The position numbers and the translations under genes are program-made. Shown here piece after piece: positions 32,787 through 41,277 of a stretch of 64,000 nucleotides of DNA. Source of the DNA: an uncultured Collinsella sp. (GTDB lineage Bacteria; Actinomycetota; Coriobacteriia; Coriobacteriales; Coriobacteriaceae). The stretch's first letter is position 1. Each line of letters opens with the position of its first letter. Location: contig CALDWI010000017.1 of assembly GCA_937923795.1 (NCBI GenBank), forward strand, positions 1 through 64,000, read 5' to 3'. The notes below the pieces were generated by a model. The model had not been told where the DNA came from. It was given only the letters and a program-made list of their open reading frames with translations, and searched no databases.

Positions 32787-35078
32787 CTATCTAATCAATT
32801 GTAGTATATCTGCTTTCATGCAATTATCAACCAACTTGTTTAATTGCTCCTCGTTTGCCGATAGTCCCTCTTTTTTCAAAATGTCGCGCACCTCGTTCTT
32901 AGTAATCGGCTTTTCAAACAACGAAAGCAAAGCGAACGAAAAATCATTAACCGCACACATTCTATGGGTGGCACAACTCAGCAGTACTCTTAACCCCTCT
33001 TTTGAGCGTCCGACTTCTTTCACAAACGAACTTTTAACCAATTGAAAACCATTATCGTGCATTACATAATCGGCATCGATATTTGTATTCAGCAATCCAT
33101 AATGCAACAGTTCTTCTATCGCCCTTGTCAGCTCGAGGTCGCCCTGATCAAGGATAAGAGAAATGCTACAATCGGCCTCCAATAAACGGGCCAACTTAAG
33201 GTATACCAACTGGGAAACAGCATAGACATGATGGTATTCAGAATTATAGAAGTAGGCAAATGGCTCAACGAGCACGACAGAGGTCTTGGAATCCAGCCAG
33301 ATTCGATCAGCTGGATTTAGACTAGTTAGCCGTCGCTTTACTTTGGTCAAATGTCCCTTATACCTGACAGCGTGAATAGAATCTAGGATCCAGGTCACCT
33401 CTGAAATATGAAGCCGCTGGGGCAAGTCAATTGTGTCGCTACCGTTTATGACCTCTTGCATATAAAAATCAATATGATGCTCATCAGATAAGGATTTTGC
33501 TTCATTTAAAGTTAAACCAGTGCCTGAAACATAATCCACTTCGAGGCGCAAATCCTCATATTGGGACTTCGGCATTACAGAGACACCATACTTATCGGGA
33601 TGATTCCAAACATCCGACCCCATAACGAGACCAAAATTCGTAAATCCTCTCGTGGAATATGGAACACCACATACCTGTTTTGAATAATTCAAAACATTCT
33701 CTGTATAAGCTAAGGTGTTCAGAGCCTCTTCTTTAGTTTCGGTCGGAAAGCCAATCATAAAGAATAGATGAACAGGAATACCCGCATTGAGACAATCATG
33801 GATATTGCGATCAATCCAATCAACTCTCGTGTTCTTCTTCATTAGATCAAGAACTCTTTGGTTGTATGACTCGAGGCCAAACTGAATCTGCCTACATCCA
33901 CTTTGGTATATCTTGTTGAAAACGTCTGTACTTAGGGTTGGAGAGAACCTCGTTTCTCCATGCCAGAAAAACGTTTTTCCCGATGCGTTTATTTCATCCG
34001 CGAGTTGCTCCATTCTTTTGCCTTCGAATGTTTCATCCACAAAAGAGAAAACTCTCGTGCCGTATTTTTCATTTAACCGACACATTATTTCAAATACTCT
34101 CGATATAGGCATCTTTCGGTAACAACCACCGGTAGCACCGGGAATGGTGCAGAAGGCGCAATGATTAAAACACTGCCTAGAGGAATAAACCGGCAATATT
34201 AACTCAGGCATGAAGTATTTAGAAAGGGCGAAGCCATCGAAATCGGGAACTGTATCGTTGATAAATGTTTGCTCAATCCGATGGTTTTTATATATCTTTC
34301 CACCTTTAGCATGGCAAAGGTTTGGAACACAGTCGAGATTGTCATCACCGGAGTCAAGAGCCTCAAGAAGACGTGCAAGCGGCTCTTCGCCGTCATACAT
34401 CATTATCGAATCAATGTATTCAAAAAAGGGATGCCATTCTTTCATGCAGTCATCTGCTAAACGAGTAATGTAATTGCCGCCCAATGAGACGTGTTTAACA
34501 GATGGACATTCTTCTTTAATCAGTTTCGCTAACGTAACTGCAGAAATCAATTGGAAACAGCCGCTCACCGAAATCCCAATAAACTCAATTTTTTCCCTCT
34601 GAATACGCTTAAGAAAGGCAGTTTCATAGAAGGAAATAAACGGATTATGCAAGGTATCCGCAAGCGATTTCATTATTTCTGGTGTCGAATAATAATCATA
34701 GGGCAGATCTATGGAGTTGAACGTGTATTTAACTCCATACGAGACGTGATTTATGATATAGAGTGCATTTCTAAAAATGTTTTCAGCATATTGTCTTTCT
34801 TTTAGATTAAAGTATCTCTTCGATCTGAAAATATCTTTTGCCTCGTCAACATTAAGTGCTGACTTTTGTATCAACTCGATTGTTAATTGAACATTCGAAC
34901 TAAACGAATCCTTTGATTCCCGATACCTTTTACAGCACTCTTCGACATGTCTAAAAGATAGGAGGTCATCGTAAAATTCCACGTTTAAGTCAACAATGTC
35001 AACTTTATATTGTTCAACCTCTTGAAGATATGACTTCAAAACAGGCAAGGCAAGATACGGCCCCCCACTGGACTCCAT
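32787..35078 (-). CDS. Cobalamin-binding-domain radical SAM enzyme (5' end out of frame)
   Basis: 763 residues as read from ATG 35078. The N-terminal 280 residues form a B12-binding-type domain (PYLALPVLKSYLQ, then FIGISVSGC and VSLGGNYITRL). The radical SAM core has the iron-sulfur motif C303-x3-C307-x2-C310 (CFNHCAFC), then FVDETFEG and QFGLESYNQRVL. The last 250 residues hold two winged-helix-like stretches (LVYLKLARLLEADCSISLIL; FSFALLSLFEKPITKNEV) that may bind a peptide. B12 radical SAM enzymes often methylate or rearrange unactivated carbons. The usual first strand is encoded from ATG 35110 in another frame (MPKTLLVFPPGWSP), so one G is missing from a G6 run at 35061-35066. The DNA is A+T-rich compared with flanking genes. 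Confidence 0.86.
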   Translation of the reverse strand: MESSGGPYLALPVLKSYLQEVEQYKVDIVDLNVEFYDDLLSFRHVEECCKRYRESKDSFSSNVQLTIELIQKSALNVDEAKDIFRSKRYFNLKERQYAENIFRNALYIINHVSYGVKYTFNSIDLPYDYYSTPEIMKSLADTLHNPFISFYETAFLKRIQREKIEFIGISVSGCFQLISAVTLAKLIKEECPSVKHVSLGGNYITRLADDCMKEWHPFFEYIDSIMMYDGEEPLARLLEALDSGDDNLDCVPNLCHAKGGKIYKNHRIEQTFINDTVPDFDGFALSKYFMPELILPVYSSRQCFNHCAFCTIPGATGGCYRKMPISRVFEIMCRLNEKYGTRVFSFVDETFEGKRMEQLADEINASGKTFFWHGETRFSPTLSTDVFNKIYQSGCRQIQFGLESYNQRVLDLMKKNTRVDWIDRNIHDCLNAGIPVHLFFMIGFPTETKEEALNTLAYTENVLNYSKQVCGVPYSTRGFTNFGLVMGSDVWNHPDKYGVSVMPKSQYEDLRLEVDYVSGTGLTLNEAKSLSDEHHIDFYMQEVINGSDTIDLPQRLHISEVTWILDSIHAVRYKGHLTKVKRRLTSLNPADRIWLDSKTSVVLVEPFAYFYNSEYHHVYAVSQLVYLKLARLLEADCSISLILDQGDLELTRAIEELLHYGLLNTNIDADYVMHDNGFQLVKSSFVKEVGRSKEGLRVLLSCATHRMCAVNDFSFALLSLFEKPITKNEVRDILKKEGLSANEEQLNKLVDNCMKADILQLIR

Positions 35079-35110
35079 CCTGGGGGAAATACTAAAAGCG
35101 TTTTAGGCAT
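35061..35110 (-). other. Displaced true start and G6 tract of the radical SAM gene
   Basis: ATG at 35110, 7 nt after the MFS stop, encodes MPKTLLVFPPGWSPVGG, a standard B12-domain N terminus, then leaves the main frame at six G (35061-35066 read on the minus strand) and stops after 24 codons. A seventh G would join it directly to GPYLALPVL of the long frame. The tract could be a slippage site, a mutation or a sequence error. Confidence 0.75.
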
Positions 35111-35117
35111 ATCAACG

Positions 35118-36302
35118 TCACATCTTTCGCAAATAATTCAATTGAAACGCAGCTACCATCATAATTGAAAATACACCAAGTCCTGTAACGAGAATTGAGA
35201 ACATCGCGGTGCTCGTGAACAGCGAAACAAGGAGTGTTGAAATAACAACAGCAACCGATTGCAAAGACTCCCTAATTGAAAACAGGCTTATCGATTCAGA
35301 TTCGTCTCTCGCCAAATCCTGCAGCGATGTTATGAGAAGCACATCTTGAATGGCGTTTCCGGCACCGACGATAAAAAGGAAAATAAACGATATCCCAGAC
35401 GCATAACGATAGCCAAACGCCAGATACGCACCGAGCGCAAGATACGTCACAAAACAATATGATTTAACGCAATCGGAACCACTAATTAAACGACCATATA
35501 TTGTATTTCCGAACAACAGTCCGATTGTAAGACTACTCTGAAGGAATCCATATTGTATCGATGACGAGTCAAATTGCAATTGCGCTATAGCTGGCAAAAG
35601 AGAATTCAGAGAGCCGAATGCCACGCCACTAGAAATATCGATTAATAGGAAACCAATTGCCAAGTGCTTCGCGCTAAGATCACTAAATGCAGTCCTGTTT
35701 TTTTCATTTTTGCTTATCCCCTCTTTATCATTAACCTCGATAACCGACGGAACATCTCGCAGCAACAAGAACGACGCGGCAAAAGAAAGCGCGTCTAATG
35801 CAAGAACAGCCTCCGCCCCAAATTGAGCGACAACAAAACCGCCGGCAACTGGCCCCAGAACCATCATCAAATTCTGCAGAAACCCAAACGAATTATTAAT
35901 TACGTCGCGATTGATACTATTCGTATTGGCTCTTAACAACGAGTAAAAGCAGGGCATTTCAACCGTTCGGCAAAGCGATACCGCGCACGTAATAGCAAAC
36001 ATACTCCATTTACTATCAACAAAAATATAGCAAACGAATAATCCCGCGCGAATTAAGTCTGCCAATCTCATGGCCTGCAGTGTCCCGATACCCATCTTCT
36101 GAGGCAGCTGCGCGAGCGAAACTGAAAACAGAGAGGGGGCAAATCTGCAGCAGACCATCAAAGCAGTTGCAGAAACATCGTGAGTTACCTCGTAAATCAG
36201 CATTGGCAAAGCAATATTCGCACACCAATTGCCTATTTCGCTTATCCCTCTAGCAATATATAGGACCCGAACCGGATGGCTAGCTCTCAATACCGTGAAC
36301 AT
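35118..36302 (-). CDS. MFS transporter of the radical SAM/peptide cluster
   Basis: 394 residues with about 12 hydrophobic helices. The start (LRASHPVRVLYIARGISEIGNW) and the loop after helix 2 (AQLPQKMGIGTLQAMRLAD) fit the MFS_3/EntS-like group that exports small molecules and peptides. The ATG at 36302 lies inside the end of the DUF2087 gene (23-nt overlap), with GAGG 9 nt upstream. Its stop is 7 nt before the original start of the radical SAM gene. It is the natural candidate to export the product of the cluster and may give self-protection. Confidence 0.88.
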   Translation of the reverse strand: MFTVLRASHPVRVLYIARGISEIGNWCANIALPMLIYEVTHDVSATALMVCCRFAPSLFSVSLAQLPQKMGIGTLQAMRLADLIRAGLFVCYIFVDSKWSMFAITCAVSLCRTVEMPCFYSLLRANTNSINRDVINNSFGFLQNLMMVLGPVAGGFVVAQFGAEAVLALDALSFAASFLLLRDVPSVIEVNDKEGISKNEKNRTAFSDLSAKHLAIGFLLIDISSGVAFGSLNSLLPAIAQLQFDSSSIQYGFLQSSLTIGLLFGNTIYGRLISGSDCVKSYCFVTYLALGAYLAFGYRYASGISFIFLFIVGAGNAIQDVLLITSLQDLARDESESISLFSIRESLQSVAVVISTLLVSLFTSTAMFSILVTGLGVFSIMMVAAFQLNYLRKM

Positions 36303-36561
36303 CACGATTAACCTCGTATTTCAGGCCTCGTTCATCCCTTAATAGGAATCCATAATCAACCAAGTACCGCCTCAACACGGCATAATCAGGATAGAGCTGT
36401 GACAGCACACGATTAACCTGAAGCTCCGTATAACTTGTATTTAATTCAAAGAAAGAGACGGCCCATAGCAGCATGATTCTTTTATAGCTTTCCTTTTTTG
36501 GAATTGAAACCAGCTCGCCATTCTTGAGAAATCGTTTTTTAAAGTCTATTAGCTCATCCAT
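36280..36561 (-). CDS. DUF2087 domain protein, first gene of the cluster
   Basis: 93 residues. FKKRFLKNGELVSIPKKESYKRIML is split by a turn, then YTELQVNRVLSQLYPDYAVLRRYLVDYGFLLRD matches the DUF2087 winged-helix-like domain, often found at the C terminus of transcription regulators. As a stand-alone domain it could regulate the cluster or bind the precursor peptide. GGAGG lies 7 nt before the ATG, and its 3' end overlaps the transporter gene. It is not a PqqD/RRE protein by motif, though the fold class is similar. Confidence 0.83.
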   Translation of the reverse strand: MDELIDFKKRFLKNGELVSIPKKESYKRIMLLWAVSFFELNTSYTELQVNRVLSQLYPDYAVLRRYLVDYGFLLRDERGLKYEVNRDVHGIES

Positions 36562-36640
36562 TCACATCCTCCATTTCATACGCATCTAATACTAAAAATG
36601 CATACGCTTTAGGTCATCGCATTCGGCTTCTTTATTCGAA

Positions 36641-36880
36641 CTAAACTCGAACTAATCTAAATGATTTGCTCAAACACTCTTCGAAAGCTCGTTTTTCACT
36701 CTGAGTAAAATGCCCTTCCCAGTCAGTCCACGAACAGGAAGGCAACTCACAGCGAGCGGAGTCGAAGCCCTCTGCCGTCGGTCGTTCAAAATGCACGACA
36801 ACCTTTTCGATATCCTCATCTGCAATCAGGTCAGAATGAACGACCTCGGTACCGTCTTCGAATGTCATATACGGGTACAT
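36641..36880 (-). CDS. Small conserved-looking protein of unknown function
   Basis: 79 residues from ATG 36880, which follows GAGGTGG by 8 nt; an in-frame ATG at 36919 would extend it but lacks a ribosome site. The sequence (YMTFEDGTEVVHSDL, then FERPTAEGFDSARCELPS and a W-x-x-W-E-G stretch) is soluble and acidic. I do not recognise the family; similar small proteins accompany integrated elements in gut bacteria, which is a recollection and not a search result. It is on the same strand upstream of the peptide cluster but separated by 79 nt of A/T-rich DNA. Confidence 0.65.
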   Translation of the reverse strand: MYPYMTFEDGTEVVHSDLIADEDIEKVVVHFERPTAEGFDSARCELPSCSWTDWEGHFTQSEKRAFEECLSKSFRLVRV

Positions 36881-37055
36881 CACGTAAACCACCTCGCAAT
36901 CGTAAATCCAGTTTAGCATCAAGCTATTGCACCAAAGACAGCAAGCCCCCCTTGATGAGTTGATGGTATCTGCTAAATGTCACGTACGATTCACATCTGG
37001 TGGGTACCCTGATGGCTGAATGAAACGAAGCAGATTTACGCCGGGAGGACCCCGT

Positions 37056-38000
37056 ATGACAACCAAGTACACCGACGCGCCGCGCACGCGCGTCATGACG
37101 CCGGCATCGCTCAACAACGGCGTGCACGAGAACCATTCCATCGGACAGACCATGGCCATCGCGCCCAAAAAGGGCCTGTTCGATGACATTTCCATTCCCC
37201 AGATCATCGCCGGCGCCGCAGCTGCTGCCACGAGCGTCGCGCTTGCCTCCAAGATCGGTATCGCCGGATCGGTGATCGGCGCCGCCGTGAGCTCGGTCAT
37301 CACCGTTGTGTCCTCGCAGGTCTACCGCCACTTTATCTCTGCGAGCGCCGAAGCAATCAAGGGCACGCATGCCGCTGTCGACTACCCTGCCGGCGCCTAC
37401 GAGCCCGTTGAGCCCGATGTCGAGGAGCACCTAGGTGGCGCCGCGACCACGCAGGAAATGCGCCAGGTTGCGGGACGCGCGACCACAGCGCGCGTCGCCC
37501 CTAACAGCCTGCGCGCCAAGGCCGCGGCAGAGCGCAGTCAGACGCAAAAGAAGGTCATCGTCTTCTCGATCGCCATCGCCATTGTCGCGGTCATCGCCTG
37601 CGCCGGTGCCATCCTTATCACCACCGCCGGTGAGGGTCTGGGTGAGCGCCCCGAGCCAATCCTTTCGTCGCATACGACCGAGCACGACGCGGATAGCTCC
37701 GGTCAATCGCAAGGCCAGCAGGACGACCCGCAGGGCACCTCCACATCCACCGACTCGTCCTCGAACACCCCCGATCAGTCGCAGGACACCGATTCCTCTG
37801 TGAACAACAGCGGTACGCAATCCGGCACAACCGACTCAAGCCAAACGACTGACGGCTCTCAACCGAGCACGGGCGACCAGACGAGCGGCAATACATCGGG
37901 CACGGGATCTACCGACAACAGCAGCACTAACAGCTCGGGCGGAACCGCGTCCGGCACGGCATCTGACAGCTCGAGCCAAGGCACGACGTCGGGCAACTAA
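37056..38000 (+). CDS. Membrane protein with long Ser/Thr/Gly-rich tail
   Basis: 314 residues. A hydrophobic, glycine/alanine-rich region at about 48-85 may lie in or on the membrane, a clear transmembrane helix is at about 170-192 (VIVFSIAIAIVAVIACAGAIL), and the last 115 residues are almost only Ser, Thr, Gly, Asp, Gln and Asn, an extended tail likely outside the cell. No LPXTG motif is present. GGGAGG lies 7 nt before the ATG. Function unknown; such tails often span the cell wall. Confidence 0.75.
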   Translation: MTTKYTDAPRTRVMTPASLNNGVHENHSIGQTMAIAPKKGLFDDISIPQIIAGAAAAATSVALASKIGIAGSVIGAAVSSVITVVSSQVYRHFISASAEAIKGTHAAVDYPAGAYEPVEPDVEEHLGGAATTQEMRQVAGRATTARVAPNSLRAKAAAERSQTQKKVIVFSIAIAIVAVIACAGAILITTAGEGLGERPEPILSSHTTEHDADSSGQSQGQQDDPQGTSTSTDSSSNTPDQSQDTDSSVNNSGTQSGTTDSSQTTDGSQPSTGDQTSGNTSGTGSTDNSSTNSSGGTASGTASDSSSQGTTSGN

Positions 38001-38034
38001 GCGCGTTTGCCTCTCATAGATAACCGACCTGCAT

Positions 38035-38067
38035 AACGGGCGCGAACCGGCAACGGTCGCGCCCGTT
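38035..38067 (+). terminator. Terminator after the Ser/Thr-tail protein gene
   Basis: AACGGGCGCGAACCG pairs with CGGTCGCGCCCGTT (one bulge) and is followed by TGCCTT. It separates two plus-strand genes. Confidence 0.7.
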
Positions 38068-38138
38068 TGCCTTGGGCGACGAGATGGCAAGCCCCGTGCG
38101 ATGGTAAGATGCTTTGGTGTGTAAAGAGGAGATTTGCC

Positions 38139-39446
38139 ATGAGCAAGACAATAGTTAGGCCCACGCTTTCGCTGGGCAACCACATCTATCTGTATCGCCT
38201 GCTGCGCGATGCAATCGGATGCGGCAAGCAAACGTTTATGACGCAGGTCGAGGAGGCACTCGCCGCTGGTGACATGGCCGCTTATGACCTGGGCTTCGAG
38301 TCCACGCGCGAGCTGCTCGAGGAGCTCGACGACTGCATTAAGCTGACCGTCTTTAAGGGCGGTCGCCTGTATGCCACTGTCATCGCCAACGAGGCCTGGG
38401 ATGCCGCCCTTGCCAAGGGCGAGGACAAGCCCAAGGCGGCCAAGGGAGCCAAGCAGTCCTACAAAAAGAAAAAACGCGGCGAGAAGGACCTCAAGGCCGT
38501 GCGTCCCAAGCACGTTAAGCGTCCCGAGCCCGAGCCCGTGGCCGAAGTCGCTCCGGAGCCCGAGCCCGAGCCCGAGATCGAAGCCGCTATTGAGGTAACA
38601 GCAGAAGCCGAAACCGAAATCACTGCCACGACCGATCCCAAAGTCATATCCGAGCAGGAAGCCACTACGGAGCTCAACGAGGCTCCCAAGTCGACACCCG
38701 AAGAAGCCGCTAGCCAACCTGAGGCGCCTGCGCTCCAAAACAGCGATGTCTTTGGCGACGAGGCCGAGGACGATCAGCCCGAAGAGCCCGCAGAACAGGA
38801 CGCTACCGAGGCGGCATCGGAGCCCGAGGCACCGCAGCCTGCCATCTCACTCACGGTCGTCTATGACCCCGAGAACGCCAACGCCGGCATCACCACCATG
38901 GCGTCCACGCCCATCGAGGCAAAGTCGAGCGTCGAGGACGAGAACGCGACGCAGGTTGAGGTTGAAACTGCAGCTGCAGACGCGCCCGCCACCGTGGAGC
39001 CCGCAGATTCCACGATCAAGCCGGAAGCGACGCCAGAGCCCGCACCCGTCATCAAATCCGTGCCCACCTCTGCTTGCGAACAAATTCCCGCACCGGCACC
39101 GGCTTCGGCACCCGCAGCGGCCCCAGCCCCCGCACCCGCAGCACCGACCATCCCCGAGGACTTCCCCGTCGATTTCGCAACCGAGGTCTTCTGCCCCGGC
39201 CCGCTTCTGCACCAGTTGTCGACCTATCTCCCCTACGGCGCCGACACGCTCGGCATTGTCGGCGAGTACTACTGGATCGCCCGCGAGCGCGGTACCATCG
39301 AGGCCGCGCGAAACCGCGCAAGCTTCCCCCTGTGCTACACGCAGGCCGGCGAGCGCCGCGAGGTTACCGTGCGCATCCGCCGCAACACCACCGGCGGTCT
39401 CGGAGCCGCCTGGGGCATCGACAAGGTCGAAGCCCCGGTCGAGTAA
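38139..39446 (+). CDS. Low-complexity acidic/proline-rich protein with conserved ends
   Basis: 435 residues. The first 90 (LGNHIYLYRLLRDAIGCGKQ, then TRELLEELDDCIKLTVFKGGRLYATVI) look like a compact winged-helix or OST-HTH-like domain, then a basic KKKKRGEKD stretch. Residues about 120-345 are Glu/Pro/Ala-rich with no fold expected. The final 90 residues (EVFCPGPLLHQLSTYLPYG, then IARERGTIEAARNRASFPL) form a second folded unit rich in Arg. I cannot name the family. GAGGAG lies about 7 nt before the ATG. The basic and acidic parts suggest a nucleic-acid or ribosome contact, which is speculation. Confidence 0.78.
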   Translation: MSKTIVRPTLSLGNHIYLYRLLRDAIGCGKQTFMTQVEEALAAGDMAAYDLGFESTRELLEELDDCIKLTVFKGGRLYATVIANEAWDAALAKGEDKPKAAKGAKQSYKKKKRGEKDLKAVRPKHVKRPEPEPVAEVAPEPEPEPEIEAAIEVTAEAETEITATTDPKVISEQEATTELNEAPKSTPEEAASQPEAPALQNSDVFGDEAEDDQPEEPAEQDATEAASEPEAPQPAISLTVVYDPENANAGITTMASTPIEAKSSVEDENATQVEVETAAADAPATVEPADSTIKPEATPEPAPVIKSVPTSACEQIPAPAPASAPAAAPAPAPAAPTIPEDFPVDFATEVFCPGPLLHQLSTYLPYGADTLGIVGEYYWIARERGTIEAARNRASFPLCYTQAGERREVTVRIRRNTTGGLGAAWGIDKVEAPVE

Positions 39447-39486
39447 AAAAGGCCTCGGATAGCCAATTGACCATCCGAGGCCTTTT
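39447..39486. terminator. Bidirectional terminator
   Basis: AAAAGGCCTCGGAT and ATCCGAGGCCTTTT form a perfect 14-bp stem with a 12-nt loop. It serves the plus-strand gene ending at 39446 and the minus-strand lipoprotein gene ending at 39500. Confidence 0.88.
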
Positions 39487-39499
39487 GAATTCAGGCCTT

Positions 39500-39892
39500 T
39501 TAGTTGTCATCGGTGCATATAGACACCAGAGAAGCAAGCTCATCCTCAAGTTGCGGAGCAAAGTATCTAAAAGAAACCTGCGCTCCAGTCGGTATCGACT
39601 CAATCATATTCGCAGCATTATCTGAGACTCGGTACGGTGCAGTTTCACCTGTCTTTAAATCTTCTATTGAGCAGACAGCGTCTTCAGCATCAACCGACCT
39701 AAGCACGCCTTTTCCTTGTAACATCACATCGGCATGCCCGCCAGCTATTTCTAATGAACCTGAGTCTGTCGCAGTCACTTCTCCGGAACCTCCGCGCGAT
39801 ATCTCTTCCTTTGTTGAACAGCCCGCCAATGAAGCCATCAGCACCAAAGACAGGGCTAGACGAATCGCCCTACTTCGAAAAAGTCGTTCCAT
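39500..39892 (-). CDS. Small lipoprotein
   Basis: About 130 residues. A basic start and hydrophobic helix end in the lipobox LAGC, so the mature protein is lipid-anchored at Cys. The remainder forms a small beta-rich domain (GKGVLRSVDAEDAVCSIEDL, then GAQVSFRYFAPQ). Family not recognised. The ATG at 39892 with GTGGA 5 nt upstream is used; ATG 39904 and 39919 are alternatives. It overlaps the end of the upstream peptidase-like gene by 23 nt, so both are co-translated and probably act together at the cell surface. Confidence 0.72.
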   Translation of the reverse strand: MERLFRSRAIRLALSLVLMASLAGCSTKEEISRGGSGEVTATDSGSLEIAGGHADVMLQGKGVLRSVDAEDAVCSIEDLKTGETAPYRVSDNAANMIESIPTGAQVSFRYFAPQLEDELASLVSICTDDN

Positions 39893-40997
39893 AAGTCCAC
39901 GCATAATAGCTCTGATCATACTTCAGGAAGGATAAAGATGAATTCCAGCCGTCCGCTATGCCAATCATCTGCCTTGTCTCTCCAGTTTTCTTACCAGTAA
40001 GTGTGGCGTAAGCCTCCGCTGTTACAGAATGGGCTGATCCGTTGTACAAACTCGCATGTAAAACATTCGGTCTATTAGAGTTAATCTCATTTTGAATGCT
40101 CGCGATAGCCGGAGAGGAGACAGTGCGGGCGATAAGAGTACTTCCTCTGCTTGCGCAGTAATTTGTAAACCCCGTTGCACAGGTTGATATCGGCGTTCCA
40201 CCCAAAACAACGCCGGGAACAGTCTGTTCTTCATCGGAAAGAGCATGGGTATTGGTGTAACTCCATATCTGCATATATTGCGAAGGGTCGCTATATAAAT
40301 TGGCAATGCCATACAGTTCCGCAACGTTCGAAAAAGCTGTCACCATACAAGCATAGTGGGCGGTAAGCCTCTTAATCTCGCTTTCATCATATGACATAAA
40401 CTGAGAAATGGAACGAAATCCAGATACTGTGTAATCCTGCATTTGAGTTGCGTAAATTACAACATCGTTCCAGCTTGAAGGTTTATTCGATAAAACGACA
40501 GGCCGTCCTTCTATGGAAACAGCCGGGATTGTTCTTCCGCAATTTGTTGTTATTGAACCGTCCAAAGATTGCACGCCGAATTCGAATGGATTGATCATTA
40601 CGACTGGGTTATTGAAAGAATAAGACTCGACGCCAAGATCTCCTCCCCGATCCATAGGGCTGACTAAGCCGTCTCCAAAACGATATCCCGTAAGTATTTC
40701 ATCATCTGAAGCATCTAAAACCAAATAGCCCGCGGCTCTATTGGATGTCACAACCGGAACAATGTAACCAAGCGGGGACCCATCAACATCTACAAAAGGA
40801 ATAGGGTCAGAAGGCGTATACGAATAGCCGAGGAGTCCCTTTATATATTTATCGGCAAGCTCTTGCGCAATTTCAGAAGTAAATTGTATCTGCTCACCAT
40901 CAATATTGCCCGTCGAAGCAAAAACCTCTTTCGGACGTGCGGCTAAGGCGACAATTGAAGACGCGACAAGTTGCAGAAAACGACGACGCGAAAGCAT
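39870..40997 (-). CDS. Secreted papain-like (C39-like) cysteine peptidase
   Basis: 375 residues. The start MLSRRRFLQLVASSIVALA resembles a twin-arginine signal, with cleavage likely near FAS. The body is beta-rich to residue 200, then a papain-like pair is visible: Cys in HYACMVTAFSNV and His in NGSAHSVTAEAYA, followed by GIADGWNSSLSFLKYDQ. This order matches secreted C39-like/Peptidase_C39_2 proteins. It is A+T-rich compared with ettA next door and may be acquired. Substrate unknown. The ribosome site is weak (AAGAAG). It forms a unit with the small lipoprotein. Confidence 0.75.
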   Translation of the reverse strand: MLSRRRFLQLVASSIVALAARPKEVFASTGNIDGEQIQFTSEIAQELADKYIKGLLGYSYTPSDPIPFVDVDGSPLGYIVPVVTSNRAAGYLVLDASDDEILTGYRFGDGLVSPMDRGGDLGVESYSFNNPVVMINPFEFGVQSLDGSITTNCGRTIPAVSIEGRPVVLSNKPSSWNDVVIYATQMQDYTVSGFRSISQFMSYDESEIKRLTAHYACMVTAFSNVAELYGIANLYSDPSQYMQIWSYTNTHALSDEEQTVPGVVLGGTPISTCATGFTNYCASRGSTLIARTVSSPAIASIQNEINSNRPNVLHASLYNGSAHSVTAEAYATLTGKKTGETRQMIGIADGWNSSLSFLKYDQSYYAWTYGTTFSK

Positions 40998-41240
40998 ATG
41001 TTCTTCTTTCTAGAGAAGCGACTTATAAGGTACTCCTATTCTATAATCTTTTTTGTAACGTTACAGCACTGGTTATATTTCAATTCGATTTGCTTATGTC
41101 CTTGCAACCCAATGCGTCTTTACGTTTTAAACGGAATTAGAAAATCGCTCATAGCAAAAACGGGCTTTAATCCCAAAGAGATAACTTTGATTATGAATCA
41201 AACCAGCAGCCAGGGCATAGCTGCAGTGCAATTGCTACAA

Positions 41241-41268
41241 GAAAGGCCGCCCTTGGTGGCGGCCTTTC
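41241..41268. terminator. Terminator beside ettA
   Basis: GAAAGGCCGCC and GGCGGCCTTTC form a perfect 11-bp stem with a 6-nt loop. It lies 10 nt past the ettA stop on the minus strand. The rest of the gap 41000-41240 shows no gene. Confidence 0.82.
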
Positions 41269-41277
41269 TACTTGCTA

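Noticed and set aside
36280..36561. PqqD/RRE peptide-recognition protein
   Set aside because: The sequence matches the DUF2087 pattern better than PqqD, so the RRE name was not used.
41000..41240. tRNA or small RNA gene in the gap before ettA
   Set aside because: No cloverleaf, CCA end or GTTCRA-type arm could be found; only a terminator is supported.
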